DNA from: Actinokineospora enzanensis DSM 44649
GTDB lineage: Bacteria > Actinomycetota > Actinomycetes > Mycobacteriales > Pseudonocardiaceae
Direction of reading: 5' to 3'
DNA: 64,000 nt
Assembly (NCBI RefSeq): GCF_000374445.1
Contig: NZ_KB894410.1
Span: 124,001-188,000, forward strand
Part shown: positions 35,758-46,276 of the stretch, piece by piece
Position numbering within the stretch: the stretch's first letter is position 1
How the letters are laid out: the number at the start of each line of letters is the position of its first letter
Translations under genes and position numbers: made by a program
Notes under the pieces: generated by a model
What the model saw: only the letters and a program-made list of their open reading frames with translations
Databases searched by the model: none
What the model was told of the DNA's origin: nothing

Positions 35758-36071
35758 ACCGCATCTCCTCAGCGCAGCGCGTGGCGGGGGGTCACCACGG
35801 GACTTTGACGGTACGGGGAATCGAGGTGAACGGAAACCGCCCGCACGGTGACAGCGGCCACCCCGGTCCGGCCGGTGGAGATCGTCGACAATCTGGATCG
35901 TTTCACTGGATCGTGACCGAAGACACCGGTGTGAACGATTGCTAACGGTGCGCGGGAGGAGCAGGGTTGCCAGAAAGCCGTGCAGTGGTGCTCGGCGTGG
36001 GCGATCTGCCTCGATAGTGCCGCTGCCGACGCGTGTAACCCGTCGTGGACATGGCGTGAAAGGCGAGGCGA
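35758..36071. other. Divergent pdxH/citA promoter region, 314 nt
   Basis: No gene. A 9-nt direct repeat CTGGATCGT occurs twice with a 4-nt gap near 35892-35913, and GATAGT near 36013 could be a -10 for the citrate synthase gene. Nothing else was recognised. Confidence 0.35.
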
Positions 36072-37226
36072 ATGCACAACGCGGTGCGGGACATCCGGCA
36101 TAGCTCTTCCGTGGCGGCCGACCCGGGCGACGGGTTCCGGCCCGGCCTGGAGGGCGTGATCGCCTTCCACACCGAGATCGCCGAACCCGACCGCGACGGC
36201 GGCTCGCTGCGCTACCGCGGTGTCGACATCGAGGACCTGGCGGGCAAGGTCACCTACGGGAACGTGTGGGCCCTGCTGGTCGACGGCCGCTTCGGCGCGG
36301 GCCTGCCGCCCGCCGAGCCGTTCCCGCTGCCCGTGCACTCGGGGGACGTACGGGTGGACGTGCAGGCGGGCCTGGCGATGCTCGCCCCGATCTGGGGCTA
36401 CCGCCCCCTCCTCGACATCTCCGACGACGAGGCCCGTGAACAGCTGGCGCGCGCGTCGGTGATGGCGCTGTCCTATGTGGCCCAGTCCGCGCGCGGCATC
36501 CACCAGCCCGCCGTCACCCAGCGCCGCATCGACGAATGCGCCACCATCACCGAACGCTTCATGACCCGCTGGCGCGGCGAGCCCGACCCGGCCCACGTCG
36601 CCGCCATCGACGCCTACTGGGTGTCGGCCGCCGAGCACGGCCTCAACGCCTCCACCTTCACCGCCCGCGTCATCGCCTCCACCGGCGCCGACGTCGCCGC
36701 CTCCCTTTCCGGCGCCATCGGCGCCATGTCCGGCCCGCTGCACGGCGGCGCCCCCGCCCGCGTCCTGCCGATGATCGCCGAGGTCGAACGCACCGGCGAC
36801 GCCCGCGCGGTCGTCCGCGGCATCCTCGACCGCAAGGAACGCCTGATGGGCTTCGGCCACCGGGTCTACCGCGCCGAGGACCCCCGCGCGCGAGTCCTGC
36901 GCCGCACCTGCAAGGAGCTCGGCGCGGAACGGTACGAGGTGGCGGCCGCGCTCGAACAGGCCGCCCTCGCCGAACTGCGCGAGCGTCGACCGGACCGTGC
37001 CATCGAGACCAATGTGGAGTTCTGGGCCGCGGTCATCCTCGACTTCGCCCAGGTGCCGCCGAACATGATGCCCGCGATGTTCACCTGTGCCCGTACGGCG
37101 GGATGGTGTGCACACATCATGGAGGAGAAAAAGACCGGACGGTTGATCCGGCCCGCGGCGAAATACGTTGGCCCGGCTCCACGTAAGCCGGAAGACGTCG
37201 AAGGCTGGCACCTGATCCAGCGCTGA
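36072..37226 (+). CDS. citA: Citrate synthase 2 (CitA type)
   Basis: A 384-residue citrate synthase. Segments: GSLRYRGVDIEDLAGKVTYG, HGLNASTFTARVIASTGAD (active-site His), GPLHGGAP (second His) and GFGHRVYRAEDPRARVL with the catalytic region. AAGGCGAGG precedes ATG 36072 by 4 nt. It is shorter than GltA, as expected for the type II enzyme (Rv0889c-like). It condenses oxaloacetate and acetyl-CoA. A second, longer citrate synthase lies at 44076. Confidence 0.88.
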   Translation: MHNAVRDIRHSSSVAADPGDGFRPGLEGVIAFHTEIAEPDRDGGSLRYRGVDIEDLAGKVTYGNVWALLVDGRFGAGLPPAEPFPLPVHSGDVRVDVQAGLAMLAPIWGYRPLLDISDDEAREQLARASVMALSYVAQSARGIHQPAVTQRRIDECATITERFMTRWRGEPDPAHVAAIDAYWVSAAEHGLNASTFTARVIASTGADVAASLSGAIGAMSGPLHGGAPARVLPMIAEVERTGDARAVVRGILDRKERLMGFGHRVYRAEDPRARVLRRTCKELGAERYEVAAALEQAALAELRERRPDRAIETNVEFWAAVILDFAQVPPNMMPAMFTCARTAGWCAHIMEEKKTGRLIRPAAKYVGPAPRKPEDVEGWHLIQR

Positions 37227-37240
37227 CCCTGGCGATTGTT

Positions 37241-37268
37241 CGCCCCTGAGCCCGGTGGCTCAGGGGCG
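37241..37268 (+). terminator. citA terminator
   Basis: A 12-bp perfect stem (37241-37252 with 37257-37268) and a CGGT loop, starting 14 nt after the stop. Confidence 0.75.
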
Positions 37269-37560
37269 TTCGACTGACCGGGGTACATTACTGGCGCAAA
37301 GTCTTAAGTCCGGGGGCCGCCGAAAGGCCGCACCCGGGATTTCTTTCCGGATCGGGATGGCAACGATCGGAGCCGCACCGACATTGGCGTTGTCTCGGCT
37401 CCACTCGCGCTACCGGTTCGTATGGTCGGGATGCGCTGAAATATGCGCCGCGTGCATTCTGGTGAACATGGTCGCCAACTTATGCGTGGTATGCATATTC
37501 GGGATCAGTCACGGCAGTGGCCGCTACACTCGGTGGTAGGCGAGCGGCGGAGGGTGAGTC
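37269..37560 (+). other. Leader/promoter region of the XRE-TPR gene
   Basis: No convincing gene. A two-part hairpin at 37310-37337 (CCGGG/CCCGG and GGCC/GGCC around GCCGAAA) and TACACT at 37525-37530 (possible -10, start site about 22 nt before GTG 37561) are the only features noted. Confidence 0.3.
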
Positions 37561-38892
37561 GTGGCGTTGGGGCGGCGGGTGTGTGCGGACTGTTCCGCCA
37601 GGCTGGCGGTGGACAACGGCTCGGCATTGTGCGGTCCCTGTTCGCGGGGCGCGGGTGCGCCGGAGAAGCCTGCGGAGTTCTGGCGTCGGCCGGGGATGCG
37701 GGCCGCGTTGCGGTCTCGGCATTTCGGGCAGGTGGTGAATGCCTACCGGCTGGAGCACCGGCCCGCGTTGACGCAGGCGCAGATGGGGCGGTGGCTCGAT
37801 CTCACCCAGGGGCAGGTCAGCAGGCTGGAGCGGGCTGGCGACCCGGCCCGTGACCTGCGGAAGCTGGAGTCCTGGGCACGGGCCCTGCGGATTCCCGCGG
37901 CGCACCTGTGGTTCCGGTTCGACGCACCGGACGCCTGCACGCCATGGGATGAGTTGGTGCGCAGGTTGGGGCGGTCGGATGTGGGGGCCCGGACCGTCGA
38001 GCAACTGCAGATTGTCACGGAGGATCTGTGCTGTGAGTACGCGTGGCGGGAGCCCACGCAGCTGAAGGCCGATGCTCGACGGTGCCTGCGCGGGATCTCG
38101 AACCTACTGGCAGGCGCGTGCACGTTGGGTGAGCACCGTGAGCTATTGGTCGTCGCGGGCTGGCTTCTGTTGCTCACCGGCTGCGTCGAGTACGACATCG
38201 GCAATCACCGGCAGGCGGAACTCGATCGGGCGGCGGCGTTCTGGCTGGGTGAGGAGACCGGGCACGGCGAGATCGTTGCCTGGGCGTTCGAGATGAGTGC
38301 CTGGTTCGCGCTCACCCAGGGGCGGCTCGACGGTGTGGCGCCCACGTGCGCGGCCGGGACGAACGCCGCGCCGCATGCCTCGGTGGCCGTGCAGCTTCAG
38401 GCGCAGGCGGCGAAGGCGGCGGCTCGGATGGGGCAGCGGGAGCAGGTCATGCGGATCCTGGACCGTGGGTTCACGCTGCTGGGTGAGCACGACCGGCCCG
38501 CCCGGCCGGACAATCACTTCGTAATAGACCCCAGCAAGTGGGACTTCTACGCCATGGACTGCTACCGCATCGCAGGCGAGGACCGGCGGGCGGCCGAACA
38601 CGCGCGGGAGGTGCTCCGGTTGTCGCGTCGAGCGGACGGGACGGAGCGCAGCCCCATGCGGGCCACCGAGGCGCGGTTGACGTTGGCAGTGGTGGCGGTG
38701 CGGCAGGGAGACCTCGCCGAGGCGGCGGAGTGGACCACGGCCGCGCTCGCCGCTCGGCGGAAGTCGGTCGACTCGTTGGTCATGGTGGCCGGTGAGGTGG
38801 TTGCCGAGACCCGGCGGTTGTTCGGTGATGATCCGGTGGCGCGGGCCGTGGTCGAACCGGTCGAGCACGCCTACGCGGTCATCCGGGGGTGA
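37561..38892 (+). CDS. Zinc-ribbon/XRE helix-turn-helix/TPR regulator
   Basis: A 443-residue protein with three parts: an N-terminal CxxC pair (Cys8, Cys11, Cys24, Cys27) forming a probable zinc ribbon, an XRE-type DNA-binding domain (LTQAQMGRWLDLTQGQVSRL, 70-89), and about 300 residues of helical TPR-like repeats. GGAGGG lies about 7 nt before GTG 37561. XRE-TPR regulators are abundant in Streptomyces and Pseudonocardiaceae and often act with a small partner or peptide ligand. The zinc ribbon in front is less usual. No partner gene follows. Confidence 0.78.
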   Translation: MALGRRVCADCSARLAVDNGSALCGPCSRGAGAPEKPAEFWRRPGMRAALRSRHFGQVVNAYRLEHRPALTQAQMGRWLDLTQGQVSRLERAGDPARDLRKLESWARALRIPAAHLWFRFDAPDACTPWDELVRRLGRSDVGARTVEQLQIVTEDLCCEYAWREPTQLKADARRCLRGISNLLAGACTLGEHRELLVVAGWLLLLTGCVEYDIGNHRQAELDRAAAFWLGEETGHGEIVAWAFEMSAWFALTQGRLDGVAPTCAAGTNAAPHASVAVQLQAQAAKAAARMGQREQVMRILDRGFTLLGEHDRPARPDNHFVIDPSKWDFYAMDCYRIAGEDRRAAEHAREVLRLSRRADGTERSPMRATEARLTLAVVAVRQGDLAEAAEWTTAALAARRKSVDSLVMVAGEVVAETRRLFGDDPVARAVVEPVEHAYAVIRG

Positions 38893-38973
38893 CTTCAAGC
38901 AGGGCGCAAAGCGATGTTCGGGATGACCGTTTTGGTGCCGCGGTCGGGTGGGTGAAGGTCGACGCGGCGAAGC

Positions 38974-39795
38974 TCAGTGTGTGAACGCGCGCAGCTCGGT
39001 CGTGTCGTGCGCGCAGAACACCTGGATATCGGGGTGGTCGGCGTGCATTGTTCGGAGACGTTCCTGGTTCGCCAACCGAGCAGTGCGCTCCACCTGTACC
39101 ACCGACTCGAACACGCGCAACATCGGCGGCGCGGAAGGACGTCGGAGCAATTCGCCGTGATTGAAGTACGCGTCGCCCGCGTGCAATAGCCAGCCTTCGT
39201 CGGAGCGCACCGCGATGCCGCAGTGCCCACGCGTGTGGCCCGGCAGCGGCACGAGCAGGAAGTCGTCCGACAGGCCCGTCAGGCCGCGCACGGCGTTCAG
39301 TCCCATCCACGTCTCACCGCCGCCCGGCTCGTGCACCTCCCACTTGGGCTGGTGCGCCCAGTGCGCCTGCCGGTACCGCTGCCGCTCGCCTGCAGTGGCC
39401 GGTTGGGTGGCCGCGCGCAGCTCCGGCCCGTAGACGTGTACGCGCGCGTCCGGGAAGTCGGCCAGGCCGCCCGCGTGGTCGAGGTCGAGGTGGGTCAGCA
39501 GGATGTGGCGCACGTCCTTCGGGTCATATCCGAGCGCCTTGACCTGATTGACCGCCGCTTGCCCCACGTCGCGCACCGGGCGGACCAGCCGCAGGAACGG
39601 ACCGGGCAGCGTCTCCCCGGGGTTGGTCAGGTCCCGCACGCCGAAACCGGTGTCGACGAGCACCAGCCCGTCGTCGGACTCGGCGAGCAGCACATGGCAC
39701 ACCATGTGGGCGAAGCGGAACAGGCCGGGTTCGCCGTCGACCAGGCGGCCGCCCAGCGGGTGCATGCTGCCGCAGTCGAGGTGTCGAACGCGCAC
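38974..39795 (-). CDS. Metallo-beta-lactamase fold hydrolase (AHL-lactonase-like)
   Basis: A 273-residue MBL enzyme. The metal motif THLDLDHAGG (His102, Asp104, Asp106, His107) fits the HxDH core, with later ligands in LPGHTRGHCG and HAGDAYF, and a terminal CAHD. Relatives include quorum-quenching lactonases and other lactone hydrolases. The substrate is not deducible. It starts 13 nt after the TetR stop and is probably co-transcribed with and regulated by that gene. Confidence 0.83.
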   Translation of the reverse strand: MRVRHLDCGSMHPLGGRLVDGEPGLFRFAHMVCHVLLAESDDGLVLVDTGFGVRDLTNPGETLPGPFLRLVRPVRDVGQAAVNQVKALGYDPKDVRHILLTHLDLDHAGGLADFPDARVHVYGPELRAATQPATAGERQRYRQAHWAHQPKWEVHEPGGGETWMGLNAVRGLTGLSDDFLLVPLPGHTRGHCGIAVRSDEGWLLHAGDAYFNHGELLRRPSAPPMLRVFESVVQVERTARLANQERLRTMHADHPDIQVFCAHDTTELRAFTH

Positions 39796-39808
39796 GGGAG
39801 ATGTCCTT

Positions 39809-40372
39809 TCAGTGCTTGGTGAGCAACGGTGCGAGTGTGGTGGTGACGGCGCGCAACGGTGCCGTGTCGCGCTGGTTGCGAGACAACAGCAGGGCGCCCT
39901 CGACCGCGGCGAGGACCGTGGTGGCCAGGGTGTCCGGCGCGGCCAGGCCGTGCCGGGCCAGGTGGGCGCTGATCACCGCGTGCCACCCGGCGAACCCGCG
40001 CGCGCAGGCGGCGCGCACCCGTTCGGCGTCCCCGACATCCTGCGCGACCGTCCCGATCGGACACCCCCGCTGGAAGTCGGAATCCGCCAGGTGGGCGGCC
40101 AGCGTGTCGGTGATGGCGGTCAGCGCGGTCGCCGGGTCGGGCGCGGTCTCGAAGATCGACTCGATGGTGCCGCGCAGCTCGGTCGCGGCCAGCTCGACGG
40201 CCTCGGCCACCAGCTGGTCCTTGCCCTCGGGGAAGTGGAAGTACAGCGAGCCCCTGGGCAGCCCGCCCGCGCTGAGCACCTGGTTGACGCCGGTGCCGTG
40301 GTAGCCGCGGGTGCGCAGCAGCTCGGCGGCGGCGCGCAGGGTGCGGTCGCGGGTGTCGGTGCGGCGAGGCAT
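39809..40372 (-). CDS. TetR-family regulator
   Basis: A 187-residue repressor. The N-terminal HTH shows AAAELLRTRGYHGTGVNQVL and LPRGSLYFHFPEGKDQLVAE (recognition helix with YFHF). The C-terminal ligand domain contains CPIGTVAQDV, typical of the TetR_C_3 type. First gene of a two-gene operon with the MBL hydrolase. A palindrome lies a few bases upstream of its start. Confidence 0.88.
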   Translation of the reverse strand: MPRRTDTRDRTLRAAAELLRTRGYHGTGVNQVLSAGGLPRGSLYFHFPEGKDQLVAEAVELAATELRGTIESIFETAPDPATALTAITDTLAAHLADSDFQRGCPIGTVAQDVGDAERVRAACARGFAGWHAVISAHLARHGLAAPDTLATTVLAAVEGALLLSRNQRDTAPLRAVTTTLAPLLTKH

Positions 40373-40378
40373 GGGCTT

Positions 40379-40398
40379 ACTATACAGACCGGTCTAGT
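40379..40398. promoter_or_regulatory. TetR operator candidate
   Basis: AGACCGGTCT (40386-40395) is a perfect 10-nt palindrome extended outward by near-symmetrical TACTA/TAGTA sequence. It lies 14 nt upstream of the TetR start and about 30 nt from the divergent epimerase start, so it could control both. Confidence 0.55.
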
Positions 40399-40426
40399 AA
40401 AAACGCACGCCGTAGGCTCCGGGGGC

Positions 40427-41314
40427 ATGGAGGAGACCGAGATTCGCGCGGGCGGGGCCCGCGCCGTCGTCACCGCCCTCGGCGCCACGCTGCGCCTGTT
40501 CGAGGTCGACGGTGTGCCCTACCTGGAGAGCTTCCCGGCGGGCGAGCCCGCGCCGATGGGGTCCGGTGCCGTGTTGGTGCCCTGGCCGAACCGCGTCGCG
40601 GGTGCGCAATGGACGCACGAGGGCGAGACGCTGCACTTGGCGGTGACCGAACCGGCGCGAGGCAATGCCAGTCACGGATTGGTGCGCAAGGAAGTCTGGG
40701 AGGTCGTCGAACACGCGGAAGCCGCCGTTACCCTGGCGGTCACGATCGACGGCCGCCCCGGCTGGCCGTTCCCGTTCCGCGCGACCATGACCTACGCCCT
40801 CGACAGTACCGGCCTGACCGTCACCCACGGCGTGCAGAACCTGGGCGACCGGCCCATGCCGTTCGGCGTCGGCGCCCACCCCTACCCCCGGCCGGGTGGT
40901 CTCGATGTGGACGACTGTGTGCTCACCCTCGCCGCCACCACACACCTGCCGCTCGACCCGAAACTGATGGTCCCGACCGGACCCGCGACACCCATGCCCC
41001 GATTCAGCCAACTCGTCCGGGACGTCACCCTCGACGACGCCTTCGGCGGCTGCGAACCCGGCCCGGACGGACTGGTCCGGCACACCCTGCGCGGCCCCGG
41101 CGGGGGTGTCGACGTGTGGGCCGACCCGGTGTTCCGCTGGGTCCAGGTGTACACACCGGACTCGTTCCCCGGCCACGACGGCGGCGCGGTCGCGGTCGAA
41201 CCGATGACCTGCCCGCCCGACGCGCTGAATTCCGACACAGATCTCCTGATCGCCGCGCCGGGCACGCGCTGGACCGGCTCGTGGGGGATCACGCCGCTAG
41301 GGTCGGGCGCGTGA
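40427..41314 (+). CDS. Aldose 1-epimerase family protein
   Basis: A 295-residue galactose-mutarotase-like protein. GSGAVLVPWPNRVAGAQWTH near residue 45, NASHGLVRKEVWEVVE (His of the active site), FGVGAHPYPRPGG (second His) and VAVEPMTCPPDALN (catalytic Glu) are all present. ATG 40427 lies 8 nt after TAGGCT, suggesting a leaderless message. The stop overlaps the amidohydrolase start by one base. It interconverts alpha and beta anomers of a hexose, identity unknown. Confidence 0.87.
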   Translation: MEETEIRAGGARAVVTALGATLRLFEVDGVPYLESFPAGEPAPMGSGAVLVPWPNRVAGAQWTHEGETLHLAVTEPARGNASHGLVRKEVWEVVEHAEAAVTLAVTIDGRPGWPFPFRATMTYALDSTGLTVTHGVQNLGDRPMPFGVGAHPYPRPGGLDVDDCVLTLAATTHLPLDPKLMVPTGPATPMPRFSQLVRDVTLDDAFGGCEPGPDGLVRHTLRGPGGGVDVWADPVFRWVQVYTPDSFPGHDGGAVAVEPMTCPPDALNSDTDLLIAAPGTRWTGSWGITPLGSGA

Positions 41315-42522
41315 TGATCGCGGTTACAGGTGGATACGTGGTGCCGGTCGCCGGCCCTCCGATCGAGGGCGGGACTGTCCTGATCGAGCACGGGAAGATC
41401 GTGGCGGTCGGCCCGGCGGCCGATGTGGACATTCCGGACGACGTCGAGGTGGTGGACGCGGCGGGCACCTGGGTCCTGCCCGGCTTCGTCGAGGCGCACG
41501 GCCATCTCGGTGTGCACGAGGAGGCCGAGGGCTGGGCGGGCCAGGACACGAACGAGATGACCGACCCGAACACGGCCAGGGTCAAGGCGCTCGACGCGAT
41601 CAACCCGGCGGACGAGGGCTTCCGGGACGCGTTGGCGGGCGGGGTCACGACCATCGTGGTGAAACCCGGCTCGGGCAACGTGATCGGTGGCCAGACCGTC
41701 GCGGTGAAGGCGTGGGGGCGCACGGTCGACGACATGCTGCTGCGGGATCCGGCCAGCATGAAGAGCGCGCTCGGGGAGAACCCGAAGCGGGTCTACGGCG
41801 AGAAGAAGGTCATGCCGTCGACCCGTCTCGGCGTGGCGGCGATCATCCGGGAGGCGTTGACCAAGGCGCAGGACTACCAGGCGCGTCGGGAGTTCGCCCG
41901 GGAGGAAGGGAAGCCGTTCGAGCGGGATCTGACGTGTGAGGCCCTGGTGCGGGTGCTCGACGGGGAGATTCCGTGGTGTCAGCACGCGCATCGGGCGGAT
42001 GACATCGCCACTGCGTTGCGTCTTGCCGACGAGTTCGGCTATCGGCTGGTGCTCAATCACGGGACCGAGGCGCATCTGCTCGCTGACCTGATTGCCGAGC
42101 GGGATATCCCGGTGGTGATCGGGCCGTTGTTCACCAGTCGAGTGAAGGTGGAGTTGCGGCAGCGGACTCTGCGCAATCCGGGGATTCTGGCGCGGGCAGG
42201 CGTGCGGATCGCGATCACTACGGATCATCCGGTGGTGCCGATCAACTTCCTGGTGCATCAGGTCACGTTGGCGGTGAAGGAAGGGCTGGACGCGGAGACC
42301 GGGCTGCGGTCCATCACGGTGAACCCGGCGGAGATGTTGGGGTTGGGGGATCGGGTGGGGGCGCTCGCACCCGGTCTGGACGCCGACGTAGTGCTGTGGT
42401 CCGGGGACCCGTTGGATGTGATGAGCCGGGCCATGCGCGTGTTCGTGAACGGTCGCGACGTCTACCACTTCGACGAGACCACGGGCGTCGGTGTGACCGC
42501 CGACCCGTACTACCGGGGCTGA
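41314..42522 (+). CDS. Imidazolonepropionase-like amidohydrolase
   Basis: A 402-residue metal-dependent hydrolase of COG1228 type. VLPGFVEAHGHLGVHEEAE holds His62 and His64 of the HxH motif. Later metal ligands are probably in CQHAHRADD, LNHGTEAH and ITTDHPVVP (Asp). LAPGLDADVVLWSGDPLDV is the standard C-terminal signature. ATG 41314 overlaps the epimerase stop (TGATG), and GTG 41311 is an alternative. The substrate is unknown; no histidine-utilisation genes are nearby. Confidence 0.87.
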   Translation: MIAVTGGYVVPVAGPPIEGGTVLIEHGKIVAVGPAADVDIPDDVEVVDAAGTWVLPGFVEAHGHLGVHEEAEGWAGQDTNEMTDPNTARVKALDAINPADEGFRDALAGGVTTIVVKPGSGNVIGGQTVAVKAWGRTVDDMLLRDPASMKSALGENPKRVYGEKKVMPSTRLGVAAIIREALTKAQDYQARREFAREEGKPFERDLTCEALVRVLDGEIPWCQHAHRADDIATALRLADEFGYRLVLNHGTEAHLLADLIAERDIPVVIGPLFTSRVKVELRQRTLRNPGILARAGVRIAITTDHPVVPINFLVHQVTLAVKEGLDAETGLRSITVNPAEMLGLGDRVGALAPGLDADVVLWSGDPLDVMSRAMRVFVNGRDVYHFDETTGVGVTADPYYRG

Positions 42523-42541
42523 GCACCGGCGGTGTCCGATA

Positions 42542-42571
42542 CCGGGACGGCCCGGAACAGGGCCGCCCCGG
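42542..42571. terminator. Shared terminator between convergent amidohydrolase and photolyase
   Basis: An 11-bp stem with one A/C mismatch and a 6-nt loop (CGGCCC at 42548-42553 with GGGCCG at 42560-42565, flanked by CGGG/CCCG), usable from both sides. Confidence 0.6.
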
Positions 42572-42611
42572 CACCACCGCGTCCGGTCAAGCAGGTGAAG
42601 CGGGCGACAGC

Positions 42612-43964
42612 TCAGGACTTGATCTTGTTGTAGTGGTCCAGGGCGATCTGGCGTTCGTGGGCGTGGTCGACGATGGGGGCCGGGTAGCCGGGGACGTCCG
42701 GGGGCTGGTGGACCTTCTTGCCGGTCAGCTCCCGTAGTTCCGGCACATAGCGCCGAATGTACTGACCGTCGGGGTCGAACTTCTCCCCCTGGGTGGTCGG
42801 GTTGAACACGCGGAAATACGGTGCCGCGTCCGTTCCCGAGCCTGCCGTCCACTGCCAGCCGTGCTGGTTCGAGGCCAGGTCGCCGTCGACAAGGTGTTTC
42901 ATGAAGTGGCGAGCGCCCCACCACCATGGGATGTGCAGGTCCTTGACCAGGAAGCTGGCCACGATCATCCGAACCCGGTTGTGCATCCAGCCCTCGGCGA
43001 GCAGCTGCCGCATGCCTGCGTCCACGATGGGGTAGCCGGTCGCGCCTCGGCGCCAGGCGTCGAAGTTGTCGGTGGCCGTTGTTCCGCTGTCGTGGGGCAT
43101 TGCGTCGAAGCGGTGGTTGTAGTTCTTGCGGGCGGTGTCGGGGCGATGCCACAGGACATCCGCGTAGAAGTCCCGCCAGGCCAGTTCGGTGCGATAGGTC
43201 TGGGGGCCTTGGCCGCGCCCTAGATCTGCCAGGAGTGTGCGGGGGTGGATGCAGCCCCAGCGCAGGTAGGGGGACATCCGGCTGGTTCCGTTCACCCCTG
43301 GGCGGTCGCGGTCCCGGTCGTAGTCGGCCAGGCGTTCGTCGTGGAATCGTTCCCAGGCCGAGTGGGCTGCTTTTTCGCCTGCCGCAGGCAGTTCCGCGTC
43401 CACGTGCGGGTCGTCGGGGATGTGGACCCGGCGGGGTCCACCGTCCTTTTCGGATGGATCAATCCAGTCCAGTGTGGACGCGGAAGTGTCCGCCGGGCGC
43501 CGCCAGCCGTGGTCGGCCCAGGTGCGGCTGAACGGGGTGAAGACCTTGAACGGGGTGCCGTCGCCCTTGCGGACTCGGCCGGGGGCGACCGCGTAGGGGG
43601 AGCCGGTGCGGACGAAGTCCACGTCCAGTGCCTCGGCCACGGCGTCGTCGCGTTCCCGGCCATACGGTCCGTAGTCCGCCGACACGTGTACCGATGATGC
43701 TCCGACCGCCCGCACGATCCGGGGGACCACGTCCACCGGGTCGCCGTGCACCACCAGTAGGCGACCATCCAGTTGCTCGTCCAGGTCCCGCAGGCATCGG
43801 TACAGGAACGCCACTCGCGGTGAGCCTGAGGGCCGCAACAACCGGTCGTCGAGTACGAAAAGGGCCAAGCCGCGTCGGGATTGTTCGGCCGCTGCCAGCA
43901 GTGCCGGGTGGTCGCCGGTACGGAGATCTCGGCGGAACCACACCACTGCGGGAGAGTCGGTCAC
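42612..43964 (-). CDS. phr: Deoxyribodipyrimidine photolyase
   Basis: A 450-residue photolyase/cryptochrome family enzyme. The N-terminal antenna domain starts VVWFRRDLRTGDHPAL. The FAD-binding C-terminal half has MSPYLRWGCIHPRTLLADL, ELAWRDFYADV, YPIVDAGMRQLLAEGWMHNR and QWTAGSGTDAAPYFRVFNP, all diagnostic for class I CPD photolyases. It would repair UV-induced pyrimidine dimers with light. GTG 43964 lies 8 nt after TAGCGT, another leaderless-type start; TTG a few codons upstream is an alternative. Confidence 0.93.
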   Translation of the reverse strand: MTDSPAVVWFRRDLRTGDHPALLAAAEQSRRGLALFVLDDRLLRPSGSPRVAFLYRCLRDLDEQLDGRLLVVHGDPVDVVPRIVRAVGASSVHVSADYGPYGRERDDAVAEALDVDFVRTGSPYAVAPGRVRKGDGTPFKVFTPFSRTWADHGWRRPADTSASTLDWIDPSEKDGGPRRVHIPDDPHVDAELPAAGEKAAHSAWERFHDERLADYDRDRDRPGVNGTSRMSPYLRWGCIHPRTLLADLGRGQGPQTYRTELAWRDFYADVLWHRPDTARKNYNHRFDAMPHDSGTTATDNFDAWRRGATGYPIVDAGMRQLLAEGWMHNRVRMIVASFLVKDLHIPWWWGARHFMKHLVDGDLASNQHGWQWTAGSGTDAAPYFRVFNPTTQGEKFDPDGQYIRRYVPELRELTGKKVHQPPDVPGYPAPIVDHAHERQIALDHYNKIKS

Positions 43965-44027
43965 GGCAGGCAACGCTACCGATCCCGTACGGTCGGCGCA
44001 GCGCGGGCTGCCGGGCGGCAAACAAAA

Positions 44028-44058
44028 CGCGGCGCCGTCGGTGGTCGACGGCGCCGCG
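44028..44058 (-). terminator. gltA intrinsic terminator
   Basis: A perfect 13-bp stem (44028-44040 with 44046-44058) and a 5-nt loop, followed on the minus strand by a T-rich run (TTTTGTTT). It starts 17 nt after the gltA stop. This is the most classical Rho-independent terminator in the window. Confidence 0.85.
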
Positions 44059-44075
44059 TGGAGAACAAGCCGGGT

Positions 44076-45392
<1,317 letters not shown>

Positions 45393-45629
45393 GCAAGTAC
45401 CTCTCACACTCGGGCAGGGCGGCGGTGACGGCCGAGCCGGAACGGCCCTGGTCGGGTGCGATCGCGGCCTCGCCTGCCTCGGCCACAGCGCAGCACCGCC
45501 CCATTGGGGTCCTGAGCCTCCTACGCTAGTGCTCCACGCGCATTACGGACAGCCGTGGCGAGCCTGGTCGGGCACTGTTGGGACACGTATCACAGACCGT
45601 GTGCCCCGCCCACCGAATTCCCCACCCCG

Positions 45630-46214
45630 TCACCCGGCGGAAAGCCCACCGAGAAGCAGGTCCGCCAGCACCCGGAACGCCTCCGCGTCCGACACCTCGG
45701 CGCGTGCGCCCAGCACACCCGACTGAATGCCCTCGATCAGCCAGCCCGCCATCTCGGCAACCATCGGCGCGTGCACGTCCCGAAAGAGACCGTCGGCGAC
45801 ACCCTCCAGTATGAATCCGCGGATTCGATCGGCCGCGGCTTTCGCATTCCGCTCGTACACCGCCCGGGTACCGGCGTGCGCGGCGACGTCGGCAACGAAC
45901 GCGGGCGAGGCGACGCCGAGCTCTTCGGCGGCCCCGGCCAGGTAGCGGGCGATTCGCTCGCGCGCGTCGGTGGCGGTCGCGGCGCGTTTCTCGATCCGCT
46001 CGGTGGCGCCCCGGAAGAACTGGCCGACGACCTTGAGCGCGAGCTGTTCCTTGCTCGGGGCCAGCGCGTAGAGGGTGGATTTCGAGCAGCGCAGCCGGGC
46101 CGCGAAGTCGTCCAGGGTGGCCTCGGCGAAGCCCTCCGCGAGGAACAGCGCGAGCAGCTGGTCGAGCAGGGCGCTCTGCCGGGCGGTCGGCGTGCGTCTG
46201 ACCGAGCGGGTCAC
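45630..46214 (-). CDS. TetR-family regulator, probably of the adjacent acyl-CoA dehydrogenase
   Basis: A 194-residue repressor. HTH: LLALFLAEGFAEATLDDFAA followed by CSKSTLYALAPSKEQLAL. The C-terminal domain resembles TetR_C_7-type lipid-metabolism regulators. GGAGGAAA lies about 6 nt before GTG 46214. It is divergent from the acyl-CoA dehydrogenase, with twin palindromes between them, which supports acyl-CoA-responsive control (inference). Confidence 0.87.
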   Translation of the reverse strand: MTRSVRRTPTARQSALLDQLLALFLAEGFAEATLDDFAARLRCSKSTLYALAPSKEQLALKVVGQFFRGATERIEKRAATATDARERIARYLAGAAEELGVASPAFVADVAAHAGTRAVYERNAKAAADRIRGFILEGVADGLFRDVHAPMVAEMAGWLIEGIQSGVLGARAEVSDAEAFRVLADLLLGGLSAG

Positions 46215-46276
46215 CAGCGTTTCCTCCGGACGTCGACGGGCGGTCTCCCCAGCGTATCGACAGGTCGGCGGGCTGG

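Noticed and set aside
37255-37539. 94-codon frame upstream of the XRE-TPR gene
   Set aside because: It begins inside the citA terminator and lacks a ribosome binding site and family-like sequence.
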